A stretch of DNA of 64,000 nucleotides, taken from assembly GCF_032452875.1 (NCBI RefSeq), contig NW_026894305.1, positions 1 to 64,000 of the forward strand. The letters run 5' to 3'. The notes under the pieces were generated by a model that made no database searches, was not told the origin of the DNA, and saw only the letters and a program-made list of their open reading frames with translations. Below are positions 13,214 through 24,200 of this stretch, piece after piece (positions within the stretch are counted from its first letter, which is position 1; every line of letters starts with the position of its first letter). A program made the position numbers and the translations under genes. Source of the DNA: Bos javanicus (Eukaryota; Chordata; Mammalia; Artiodactyla; Bovidae).

Positions 13214-13968
13214 GAATCAGGCAGCTGAGCAGGCATGAATCCTGCGGCCCAGCTGGCGATTATCAGGCAGCTGAGCAGGCATGAATCCTGCGGCCCAGCT
13301 GGCGATTATCAGGCAGCTGAGCAGGCATGAATCCTGCGGCCCAGCTGGCGATTATCAGGCAGCTGAGCAGGCATGAATCCTGCGGCCCAGCTGGCGATTA
13401 TCAGGCAGCTGAGCAGGCATGAATCCTGCGGCCCAGCTGGCATTATCAGGCAGCTGAGCAGGCATGAATCCTGCGGCCCAGCTGGCGATTATCAGGCAGC
13501 TGAGCAGGCATGAATCCTGCGGCCCAGCTGGCGATTATCAGGCAGCTGAGCAGGCATGAATCCTGCGGCCCAGCTGGCGGATATCAGGCAGCTGAGCAGG
13601 CATGAATCCTGCGGCCCAGCTGATTATCAGGCAGCTGAGCAGGCATGAATCCTGCGGCCCAGCTGGCGATTATCAGGCAGCTGAGCAGGCATGAATCCTG
13701 CGGCCCAGCTGGCGATTATCAGGCAGCTGAGCAGGCATGAATCCTGCGGCCCAGCTGGCGATTATCAGGCAGCTGAGCAGGCATGAATCCTGCGGCCCAG
13801 CTGGCGGTTATCAGGCAGCTGAGCAGGCATGAATCCTGCGGCCCAGCTGGCGATTATCAGGCAGCTCAGCAGGCATGAATCCTGCGGCCCAGCTGGCGGT
13901 TATCAGGCAGCTGAGCAGGCATGAATCCTGCGGCCCAGCTGGCGATTATCAGGCAGCTGAGCAGGCGC

Positions 13969-14079
13969 TGATCCCGCACCTCAGCAGGCACTGATCACGT
14001 GCTGAGCAGGATGAATCCTGAGGCCTGCTGGTGATGATCAGGTAGCTCTCCTGCACGGATCATGTGCCTCAGCTGGCAA
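13969..14079 (+). repeat. spacer with its centre replaced by dimer sequence
   Basis: S1 and the first half of S2 are normal (up to TGATCACGTG). The rest of S2, S3 and S4 are replaced by GCTGAGCAGGATGAATCC followed by TGAGGCC, which is A-B dimer sequence. S5 and S6 then resume. At 111 bp it is about one monomer short. The order suggests a conversion or unequal exchange between dimer and spacer. Confidence 0.8.
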
Positions 14080-14890
14080 GTATCAAGCAGCTGAGCAGGC
14101 ATGAATCCTGCGGCCCAGCTGGCGATTATCAGGCAGCTGAGCAGGCATGAATCCTGCGGCCCAGCTGGCGATTATCAGGCAGCTGAGCAGGCATGAATCC
14201 TGCGGCCCAGCTGGCGATTATCAGGCAGCTGAGCAGGCATGAATCCTGCGGCCCAGCTGGTTATCAGGCAGCTGAGCAGGCATGAATCCTGCGGCCCAGC
14301 TGGCGATTATCAGGCAGCTGAGCAGGCGCTGATCCGCACCTCAGCAGGCACTGATCACGTGCCTGTCATGCAGTGATCAGGTGACTGAGGGCGCTGATCA
14401 TGTGACTGCTCATGTGCTGATCAGGTAGCCTCCTGGTCATGTGCCTCAGCAGGCAAGAATCAAGCAGCTGAGCAGGCATGAATCCTGCGGCCCAGCTGGC
14501 GATTATCAGGCAGCTGAGCAGGCATGAATCCTGCGGCCCAGCTGGCGATCAGGCAGCTGAGCAGGCATGAATCCTGCGGCCCAGCTGGCGATTATCAGGC
14601 AGCTGAGCAGGCATGAATCCTGCGGCCCAGCTGGCGATTATCAGGCAGCTGAGCAGGCATGAATCCTGCGGCCCAGCTGGCGGTTATCAGGCAGCTGAGC
14701 AGGCATGAATCCTGCGGCCCAGCTGGCGGTTATCAGGCAGCTGAGCAGGCATGAATCCTGCGGCCCAGCTGGCGATTATCAGGCAGCTGAGCAGGCATGA
14801 ATCCTGCGGCCCAGCTGGCGATTATCAGGCAGCTGAGCAGGCATGAATCCTGCGGCCCAGCTGGCGATTATCAGGCAGCTGAGCAGGCGC

Positions 14891-15025
14891 TGATCCCGCA
14901 CCTCAGCAGGCACTGATCACGTGCCTGTCATGCAGTGATCAGGTGACTGAGAGGCGCTGATCATGTGACTGCTCATGTGCTGATCAGGTAGCTCTCCTGC
15001 ACGGATCATGTGCCTCAGCAGGCAA
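14891..15025 (+). repeat. canonical spacer block S1-S6, type copy
   Basis: The block holds six monomers of 23, 22, 22, 23, 22 and 23 bp. S1 14,891-14,913 starts TGATCCCGCACC; S2 14,914-14,935 starts TGATCACGTGCC; S3 14,936-14,957 starts TGATCAGGTGAC; S4 14,958-14,980 starts TGATCATGTGAC; S5 14,981-15,002 starts TGATCAGGTAGC; S6 15,003-15,025 starts GGATCATGTGCC. All share ATC at positions 3-5, so they align with A and B without gaps at that point. S1 matches B at 14 of 23 positions. S4 shows an internal duplication, TGATCATGTGAC followed by TGCTCATGTGC. The block is about 56% G+C. The exact 135-bp length recurs in roughly 35 of the 96 copies. Confidence 0.93.
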
Positions 15026-15048
15026 GAATCAAGCAGCTGAGCAGGCAT
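15026..15048 (+). repeat. hybrid monomer A' closing the spacer, type copy
   Basis: This 23-bp monomer follows S6 and returns the array to phase. Its first bases (GAATCAAG) look like the start of B or the end of S6, and the rest (CAGCTGAGCAGGCAT) is a normal A. It is therefore a junction between the two monomer classes. GAATCAAG is the usual form; GAATCAGG and GAATCAGC also occur, for example after the spacers ending at 3,879, 6,042 and 38,727. After the spacers at 18,130 and 19,225 an ordinary A takes its place. Confidence 0.85.
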
Positions 15049-16301
15049 GAATCCTGCGGCCCAGCTGGCGATTATCAGGCAGCTGAGCAGGCATGAATCC
15101 TGCGGCCCAGCTGGCGATTATCAGGCAGCTGAGCAGGCATGAATCCTGCGGCCCAGCTGGCGATTATCAGGCAGCTGAGCAGGCATGAATCCTGCGGCCC
15201 AGCTGGCGATTATCAGGCAGCTGAGTAGGCATGAATCCTGCGGCCCAGCTGGCGATTATCAGGCAGCTGAGCAGGCATGAATCCTGCGGCCCAGCTGGCG
15301 TTATCAGGCAGCTGAGCAGGCATGAATCCTGCGGCCCAGCTGGCGATTATCAGGCAGCTGAGCAGGCATGAACTGCGGCCCAGCTGGCGATTATCAGGCA
15401 GCTGAGCAGGCATGAATCCTGGCCCAGCTGGCGATTATCAGGCAGCTGAGCAGGCATGAATCCTGCGGCCCAGCTGGCGATTATCAGGCAGCTGAGCAGG
15501 CATGAATCCTGCGGCCCAGCTGGCGATTATCAGGCAGCTGAGCAGGCATGAATCCCGCCCAGCTGGCGGTTATCAGGCAGCTGAGCAGGCATGAATCCTG
15601 CGGCCCAGCTGGCGTTATCAGGCAGCTGAGCAGGCATGAATCCTGCGGCCCAGCTGGCGGTTATCAGGCAGCTGAGCAGGCATGAATCCTGCGGCCCAGC
15701 TGGCGGTTATCAGGCAGCTGAGCAGGCATGAATCCTGCGGCCCAGCTGGCGATTATCAGGCAGCTGAGCAGGCATGAATCCTGCGGCCCAGCTGGCGATT
15801 ATCAGGCAGCTGAGCAGGCGCTGATCCCGCACCTCAGCAGGCACTGATCACGTGCCTGTCATGCAGTGATCAGGTGACTGAGAGGCGCTGATCATGTGAC
15901 TGCTCATGTGCTGATCAGGTAGCTCTCCTGCACGGATCATGTGCCTCAGCAGGCAAGAATCAAGCAGCTGAGCAGGCATGAATCCTGCGGCCCAGCTGGC
16001 GATTATCAGGCAGCTGAGCAGGCATGAATCCTGCGGCCCAGCTGGCGATTATCAGGCAGCTGAGCAGGCATGAATCCTGCGGCCCAGCTGGCGATTATCA
16101 GGCAGCTGAGCAGGCATGAATCCTGCGGCCCAGCTGGCGGTTATCAGGCAGCTGAGCAGGCATGAATCCTGCGGCCCAGCTGGCGGTTATCAGGCAGCTG
16201 AGCAGGCATGAATCCTGCGGCCCAGCTGGCGATTATCAGGCAGCTGAGCAGGCATGAATCCTGCGGCCCAGCTGGCGATTATCAGGCAGCTGAGCAGGCG
16301 C

Positions 16302-16431
16302 TGATCCCGCACCTAGCAGGCACTGATCACGTGCCTGTCATGCAGTGATCAGGTGACTGAGAGGCGCTGATCATGTGGCCCAGCTGCGATCAGGCAGCTC
16401 TCCTGCACGGATCATGTGCCTCAGCAGGCAA
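16302..16431 (+). repeat. spacer with B-like patch in S4
   Basis: S4 reads TGATCATGTGGCCCAGCTGC before GATCAGGCAGCTC, so its second half resembles B (GGCCCAGCTGGCGA). S1 lacks one base (ACCTAGCAGG). The remaining monomers are normal. Confidence 0.78.
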
Positions 16432-16866
16432 GAATCAAGCAGCTGAGCAGGCATGAATCCTGCGGCCCAGCTGGCGATTATCAGGCAGCTGAGCAGGCAT
16501 GAATCCTGCGGCCCAGCTGGCGATTATCAGGCAGCTGAGCAGGCATGAATCCTGCGGCCCAGCTGGCGATTATCAGGCAGCTGAGCAGGCATGAATCCTG
16601 CCCCAGCTGGCGATTATCAGGCAGCTGAGCAGGCATGAATCCTGCGGCCCAGCTGGCGATTATCAGGCAGCTGAGCAGGCATGAATCCTGCGGCCCAGCT
16701 GGCGGTTATCAGGCAGCTGAGCAGGCATGAATCCTGCGGCCCAGCTGGCGGTTATCAGGCAGCTGAGCAGGCATGAATCCTGCGGCCCAGCTGGCGATTA
16801 TCAGGCAGCTGAGCAGGCATGAATCCTGCGGCCCAGCTGGCGATTATCAGGCAGCTGAGCAGGCGC

Positions 16867-16997
16867 TGATCCCGCACCTCAGCAGGCACTGATCACGTGC
16901 CTGTCATGCAGTGATCAGGTGACTGAGAGGCGCTGATCATGTGACTGCTCATGTGCTGATCAGGTAGCTCTCCTGCACGGATCATGTGGCCTCAGCA
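16867..16997 (+). repeat. spacer fused to the next A monomer
   Basis: S6 starts normally (GGATCATGTGGCCTCAGCAG) but joins directly to CTGAGCAGGCAT. One monomer, the end of S6 plus the start of A', has been lost, as expected from recombination between the CAGCAG and GCAGCTGAGCAG parts. A similar fusion lies at 30,085-30,210. Confidence 0.82.
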
Positions 16998-18129
16998 GCT
17001 GAGCAGGCATGAATCCTGCGGCCCAGCTGGCGATTATCAGGCAGCTGAGCAGGCATGAATCCTGCGGCCCAGCTGGCGATTATCAGGCAGCTGAGCAGGC
17101 ATGAATCCTGCGGCCCAGCTGGCGATTATCAGGCAGCTGAGCAGGCATGAATCCTGCGGCCCAGCTGGTGATTATCAGGCAGCTGAGCAGGCATGAATCC
17201 TGCGGCCCAGCTGGCGTTATCAGGCAGCTGAGCAGGCATGAATCCTGCGGCCCAGCTGGCGATTATCAGGCAGCTGAGCAGGCATGAATCCTGCGGCCCA
17301 GCTGGCGATTATCAGGCAGCTGAGCAGGCATGAATCCTGCGTCCCAGCTGGCGATTATCAGGCAGCTGAGCAGGCATGAATCCTGCGGCCCAGCTGGCGA
17401 TTATCAGGCAGCTGAGCAGGCATGAATCCTGCGGCCCAGCTGGCGATTATCAGGCAGCTGAGCAGGCATGAATCCTGCGGCCCAGCTGGCGATTATCAGG
17501 CAGCTGAGCAGGCATGAATCCTGCGGCCCAGCTGGCGATTATCAGGCAGCTGAGCAGGCATGAATCCTGAGGCCCAGCTGGCGATTATCAGGCAGCTGAG
17601 CAGGCATGAATCCTGCGGCCCAGCTGGAGGTTATCTGGCAGCTGAGCAGGCATGAATCCTGCGGCCCAGCTGGCGATCAGGCAGCTGAGCAGGCATGAAT
17701 CCTGCGGCCCAGCTGGCGATTATCAGGCAGCTGAGCAGGCATGAATCCTGCGGCCCAGCTGGCGATTATCAGGCAGCTGAGCAGGTGCTGATCCCGCACC
17801 TCAGCAGGCACTGATCACGTGCCTGTCATGCAGTGATCAGGTGACTGAGAGGCGCTGATCATGTGACTGCTCATGTGCTGATCAGGTAGCTCTCCTGCAC
17901 GGATCATGTGCCTCAGCAGGCAAGAATCAAGCAGCTGAGCAGGCATGAATCCTGCGGCCCAGCTGGCGATTATCAGGCAGCTGAGCAGGCATGAATCCTG
18001 CGGCCCAGCTGGCGATTATCAGGCAGCTGAGCAGGCATGAATCCTGCGGCCCAGCTGGCGATTATCAGGCAGCTGAGCAGGCATGAATCCTGCGGCCCAG
18101 CTGGCGATTATCAGGCAGCTGAGCAGGCA

Positions 18130-18260
18130 TGATCCCGCACCTCAGCAGGCACTGATCACGTGCCTGTCATGCAGTGATCAGGCTGAGAGGCGCTGATCAT
18201 GTGCTGCTCATGTGCTGATCAGGCAGCTGAGCATGCACGGATCATGTGCCCCAGCAGGCG
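18130..18260 (+). repeat. spacer with A-type S5 and no A'
   Basis: S5 reads TGATCAGGCAGCTGAGCATG, so it has been replaced by A sequence. S6 ends in CCAGCAGGCG and runs straight into ATTATCAGG. A normal A monomer therefore follows instead of A'. The spacers at 29,154 and 63,869 have the same type of S5 change. Confidence 0.8.
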
Positions 18261-19224
18261 ATTATCAGGCAGCTGAGCAGGCATGAATCCTGCGGCCCAG
18301 CTGGCGATTATCAGGCAGCTGAGCAGGCATGAATCCAGCGGCCCAGCTGGCGGTTATCAGGCAGCTGAGCAGGCATGAATCCTGCGGCCCAGCTGGCGAT
18401 TATCAGGCAGCTGAGCAGGCATGAATCCTGCGGCCCAGCTGGCGATTATCAGGCAGCTGAGCAGGCATGAATCCTGCGGCCCAGCTGGCGATTATCAGGC
18501 AGCTGAGCAGGCATGAATCCTGCGGCCCAGCTGGCGATTATCAGGCAGCTGAGCAGGCATGAATCCTGCGGCCCAGCTGGCGATTATCAGGCAGCTGAGC
18601 AGGCATGAATCCTGCGGCCCAGCTGGCGCTTATCAGGCAGCTGAGCAGGCATGAATCCTGCGGCCCAGCTGGCGATTATCAGGCAGCTGAGCAGGCGCTG
18701 ATCCCGCACCTCAGCAGGCACTGATCACGTGCCTGTCATGCAGTGATCAGGTGACTGAGAGGCGCTGATCATGTGACTGCTCATGTGCTGATCAGGTAGC
18801 TCTCCTGCACGGATCATGTGCCTCAGCAGGCAAGAATCAAGCAGCTGAGCAGGCATGAATCCTGCGGCCCAGCTGGCGATTATCAGGCAGCTGAGCAGGC
18901 ATGAATCCTGCGGCCCAGCTGGCGATTATCAGGCAGCTGAGCAGGCATGAATCCTGCGGCCCAGCTGGCGATTATCAGGCAGCTGAGCAGGCATGAATCC
19001 CGCGGCCCAGCTGGCGATTATCAGGCAGCTGAGCAGGCATGAATCCTGCGGCCCAGCTGGCGATTATCAGGCAGCTGAGCAGGCATGAATCCTGCGGCCC
19101 AGCTGGCGATTATCAGGCAGCTGAGCAGGCATGAATCCCGCGGCCCAGCTGGCGATTATCAGGCAGCTGAGCAGGCATGAATCCCGCGGCCCAGCTGGCG
19201 ATTATCAGGCAGCTGAGCAGGCGC

Positions 19225-19561
19225 TGATCCCGCACCTCAGCAGGCACTGATCACGTGCCTGTCAGGCAGAATCAGGCAGCTGAGAGGCGCTGATCATGTG
19301 ACTGCTCATGTGCTGATCAGGCAGCTCTCCTGCACGGATCATGTGCCTCAGCAGGCGATTATCAGGCAGCTGAGCAGGCATGAATCCTGCGGCCCAGCTG
19401 GCGATTATCAGGCAGCTGAGCAGGCGCTGATCCCGCACTTCAGCAGGCACTGATCACGTGCCTGTCATGCAGTGATCAGGTGACTGAGAGGCGCTGATCA
19501 TGTGACTGCTCATGTGCTGATCAGGCAGCTCTCCTGCACGGATCATGTGCCCAGCAGGCAA
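19225..19561 (+). repeat. two spacers separated by a single dimer
   Basis: Spacers at 19,225-19,357 and 19,428-19,561 start only 203 bp apart. The first has a shortened S2-S3 region (GCCTGTCAGGCAGAATCAGG) and lacks A'; the second has S1 ending CACTTCAGCAGG. The next spacer is 1,258 bp further on. A short interval beside an unusually long one suggests unequal exchange that moved dimers between neighbours. Confidence 0.82.
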
Positions 19562-21255
19562 GAATCAAGCAGCTGAGCAGGCATGAATCCTGCGGCCCAG
19601 CTGGCGATTATCAGGCAGCTGAGCAGGCATGAATCCTGCGGCCCAGCTGGCGATTATCAGGCAGCTGAGCAGGCATGAATCCTGCGGCCCAGCTGGCGAT
19701 TATCAGGCAGCTGAGCAGGCATGAATCCTGCGGCCCAGCTGGCGATTATCAGGCAGCTGAGCAGGCATGAATCCTGCGGCTCAGCTGGCGAGCATCAGGC
19801 AGCTGAGCAGGCATGAATCCTGCGGCCCAGCTGGCGATTATCAGGCAGCTGAGCAGGCATGAATCCTGCGGCCCAGCTGGCGATTATCAGGCAGCTGAGC
19901 AGGCATGAATCCTGCGGCCCAGCTGGCGAATATCAGGCAGCTGAGCAGGCATGAATCCTGCGGCCCAGCTGGCGATTATCAGGCAGCTGAGCAGGCATGA
20001 ATCCTGCGGCCCAGCTGGCGATTATCAGGCAGCTGAGCAGGCATGAATCCTGCGGCCCAGCTGGCGATTATCAGGCAGCTGAGCAGGCATGAATCCTGCG
20101 GCCCAGCTGGCGATTATCAGGCAGCTGAGCAGGCATGAATCCTGCGGCCCAGCTGGCGTTATCAGGCAGCTGAGCAGGCATGAATCCTGCGGCCCAGCAG
20201 GCGGTTATCAGGCAGCTGAGCAGGCATGAATCCCGCGGCCCAGCTGGCGGTTATCAGGCAGCTGAGCAGGCATGAATCCTGCGGCCCAGCTGGCGATTAT
20301 CAGGCAGCTGAGCAGGCATGAATCCTGCGGCCCAGCTGGCGATTATCAGGCAGCTGAGCAGGCATGAATCCTGCGGCCCAGCTGGCGATTATCAGGCAGC
20401 TGAGCTGGCATGAATCCTGCGGCCCAGCTGGCGATTATCAGGCAGCTGAGCAGGCATGAATCCCGGCCCAGCTGGCGATTATCAGGCAGCTGAGCAGGCA
20501 TGAATCCTGCGGCCCAGCTGGCGGTTATCAGGCAGCTGAGCAGGCATGAATCCTGCGGCCCAGCTGGCGGTTATCAGGCAGCTGAGCAGGCATGAATCCT
20601 GCGGCCCAGCTGGCGATTATCAGGCAGCTGAGCAGGCATGAATCCTGCGGCCCAGCTGGCGATTATCAGGCAGCTGAGCAGGCGCTGATCCCGCACTCAG
20701 CAGGCACTGATCACGTGCCTGTCATGCAGTGATCAGGTGACTGAGAGGCGCTGATCATGTGACTGCTCATGTGCTGATCAGGTAGCTCTCCTGCACGGAT
20801 CATGTGCCTCAGCAGGCAAGAATCAAGCAGCTGAGCAGGCATGAATCCTGCGGCCCAGCTGGCGATTATCAGGCAGCTGAGCAGGCATGAATCCTGCGGC
20901 CCAGCTGGCGATTATCAGGCAGCTGAGCAGGCATGAATCCTGCGGCCCAGCTGGCGATTATCAGGCAGCTGAGCAGGCATGAATCCTGCGGCCCAGCTGG
21001 CGTTATCAGGCAGCTGAGCAGGCATGAATCCTGCGGCCCAGCTGACGGTTATCAGGCAGCTGAGTAGGCATGAATCCTGCGGTCCAGCTGGCGATTATCA
21101 GGCAGCTGAGCAGGCATGAATCCTGCGGCCCAGCTGGCGATTATCAGGCAGCTGAGCAGGCATGAATCCTGCGGCCCAGCTGGCGATTATCAGGCAGCTG
21201 AGCAGGCATGAATCCTGCGGCCCAGCTGGCGATTATCAGGCAGCTGAGCAGGCGC

Positions 21256-24200
21256 TGATCCTGCACCTCAGCAGGCACTGATCAGGCCTGTCAGGCAGTG
21301 ATCAGGTGACTGAGAGGCGCTGATCATGTGACTGCTCATGTGCTGATCAGGTAGCTCTGCACGGATCATGCCTCAGCAGGCAAGAATCAAGCAGCTGAGC
21401 AGGCATGAATCCTGCGGCCCAGCTGGAGATTATCAGGCAGCTGAGCAGGCATGAATCCTGCGGCCCAGCTGGCGATTATCAGGAAGCTGAGCAGGCATGA
21501 ATCCTGCGGCCCAGCTGGCGATTATCAGGCAGCTGAGCAGGCATGAACTGCGGCCCAGCTGGCGATTATCAGGCAGCTGAGCAGGCATGAATCCTGTCCC
21601 AGCTGGCGATTATCAGGCAGCTGAGCAGGCATGAATCCTGCGGCCCAGCTGGCGATTATCAGGCAGCTGAGCAGGCATGAATCCCGCGGCCCAGCTGGCG
21701 ATTATCAGGCAGCTGAGCAGGCATGAACCTGCGGCCCAGCTGGTGTTTATCAGGCAGCTGAGCAGGCATGAATCCTGCGGCCCAGCTGGCGATTATCAGG
21801 CAGCTGAGCAGGCATGAATCCTGCGGCCCAGCTGGCGATTATCAGGCAGCTGAGCAGGCATGAATCCTGCGGCCCAGCTGGCGATTATCAGGCAGCTGAG
21901 CAGGCATGAATCCTGAGGCCCAGCTGGCGATTATCAGGCAGCTGAGCAGGCATGAATCCTGCGGCCCAGCTGGCGATTATCAGGCAGCTGAGCAGGCATG
22001 AATCCTGCGGCCCAGCTGGCGGTTATCAGGCAGCTGAGCAGGCATGAATCCCGCGGCCCAGCTGGCGGTTATCAGGCAGCTGAGCAGGCATGAATCCTGC
22101 GGCCCAGCTGGCGGTTACCAGGCAGCTGAGCAGGCATGAATCCTGCGGCCCAGCTGGCGATTATCAGGCAGCTGAGCAGGCGCTGATCCCGCACTCAGCA
22201 GGCACTGATCACGTGCCTGTCATGGATCAGGTGACTGAGAGGCGCTGATCATGTGACTGCTCATGTTGATCAGGTAGCTCTCCTGCAAGGATCATGTGCC
22301 TCAGCAGGCAGAATCAGCAGCTGAGCAGGCATGAATCCTGCAGCCCAGCTGGCGGTTATCAGGCAGCTGAGCAGGCATGAATCCTGCGGCCCAGCTGGCG
22401 GTTATCAGGCAGCTGAGCAGGCATGAATCCTGCGGCCCAGCTGGCGATTATCAGGCAGCTGAGCAGGCATGAATCCTGCGGCCCAGCTGGCGGTCATCAG
22501 GCAGCTGAGCAGGCATGAATCCTGCGGCCCAGCTGGCGGTCATCAGGCAGCTGAGCAGGCATGAATCCTGCGGCCCAGCTGGCGATTATCAGGCAGCTGA
22601 GCAGGCATGAATCCCGCGGCCCAGCTGGCGATTATCAGGCAGCTGAGCAGGCGCTGATCCCGCACCTCAGCAGGCATTGATCACGTGCCTGTCATGCAGT
22701 GATCAGGTGACTGAGAGGCGATGATCATGTGACTGCTCATGTGCTGATCAGGTAGCTCTCCTGCATGGATCCTGTGCCTCAGCAGGCATGAATCAAGCAG
22801 CTGAGCAGGCATGAATCCTGCGGCCCAGCTGGCGATTATCAGGCAGCTGAGCAGGCATGAATCCTGCGGCCCAGCTGGCGATTATCAGGCAGCTGAGCAG
22901 GCATGAATCCTGCGGCCCAGCTGGCGATTATCAGGCAGCTGAGCAGGCATGAATCCTGCGGCCCAGCTGGCGTTATCAGGCAGCTGAGCAGGCATGAATC
23001 CCGGCCCAGCTGGCGGTTATCAGGCAGCTGAGCAGGCATGAATCCTGCGGCCCAGCTGGCGGTTATCAGGCAGCTGAGCAGGCATGAATCCTGCGGCCCA
23101 GCTGGCGATTATCAGGCAGCTGAGCAGGCATGAATCCTGCGGCCCAGCTGGCGATTATCAGGCAGCTGAGCAGGCATGAATCCTGCGGCCCAGCTGGCGA
23201 TTATCAGGCAGCTGAGCAGGCGCTGATCCCGCACCTCAGCAGGCACTGATCACGTGCCTGTCATGCAGTGATCAGGTGACTGAGAGGCGCTGATCATGTG
23301 ACTGCTCATGTGCTGATCAGGTAGCTCTCCTGCACGGATCATGTGCCTCAGCAGGCAAGAATCAAGCAGCTGAGCAGGCATGAATCCTGCGGCCCAGCTG
23401 GCGATTATCAGGCAGCTGAGCAGGCATGAATCCTGCGGCCCAGCTGGCGATTATCAGGCAGCTGAGCAGGCATGAATCCTGCGGCCCAGCTGGCGATTAT
23501 CAGGCAGCTGAGCAGGCATGAATCCCACGGCCCAGCTGGCGATTATCAGGCAGCTGAGCAGGCATGAATCCTGCGGCCCAGCTGGCGATTATCAGGCAGC
23601 TGAGCAGGCATGAATCCTGCGGCCCAGCTGGCGATTATCAGGCAGCTGAGCAGGCATGAATCCTGCGGCCCAGCTGGCGATTATCAGGCAGCTGAGCAGG
23701 CATGAATCCTGCGGCCCAGCTGGCGATTATCAGGCAGCTGAGCAGGCATGAATCCTGCGGCCCAGCTGGCTTATCAGGCAGCTGAGCAGGCATGAATCCT
23801 GCGGCCCAGCTGGCGATTATCAGGCAGCTGAGCAGGCATGAACCGGCCCAGCTGGCGATTATCAGGCAGCTGAGCAGGCATGAATCCTGCGGCCCAGCTG
23901 GCGATTATCAGGCAGCTGAGCAGGCATGAATCCTGCGGCCCAGCTGGCGATTATCAGGCAGCTGAGCAGGCATGAATCCTGCGGCCCAGCTGGCGGTTAT
24001 CAGGCAGCTGAGCAGGCATGAATCCCGGCCCAGCTGGCGATTATCAGGCAGCTGAGCAGGCATGAATCCTGCGGCCCAGCTGGCGATTATCAGGCAGCTG
24101 AGCAGGCATGAATCCTGCGGCCCAGCTGGCGATTATCAGGCAGCTGAGCAGGCGCTGATCCCGCACTCAGCAGGCACTGATCACGTGCCTGTCATGCAGT

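Larger units (their letters stand above)
9962..14890 (+). repeat. shortened alpha relative and rearranged spacers
   Basis: Spacers lie at 9,962-10,095, 10,257-10,388, 11,148-11,282, 11,766-11,898, 12,198-12,332, 13,090-13,213, 13,969-14,079 and 14,330-14,456. The intervals 295, 891, 618 and 432 match alpha intervals 295, 884, 606 and 418 of the previous copy if the three intervals 526-290-290 were lost. This reads as a third alpha copy with an internal deletion. The spacers at 13,090 and 13,969 are hybrids, described separately. Confidence 0.75.
14891..21255 (+). repeat. super-repeat beta, copy 1 (6,365 bp)
   Basis: Spacers lie at 14,891-15,025, 15,822-15,956, 16,302-16,431, 16,867-16,997, 17,789-17,923, 18,130-18,260, 18,699-18,833, 19,225-19,357, 19,428-19,561 and 20,686-20,819. 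Intervals are 931, 480, 565, 922, 341, 569, 526, 203, 1,258 and 570 bp. The first seven return almost exactly in copy 2. The 203-bp interval at 19,225-19,428 holds a single dimer, the shortest in the window. The 1,258-bp interval holds about 24 dimers. Confidence 0.84.

Noticed and set aside
14914..14935. CACGTG as a gene promoter element
   Set aside because: It recurs in every spacer with no gene, TATA-like element or CpG island nearby.
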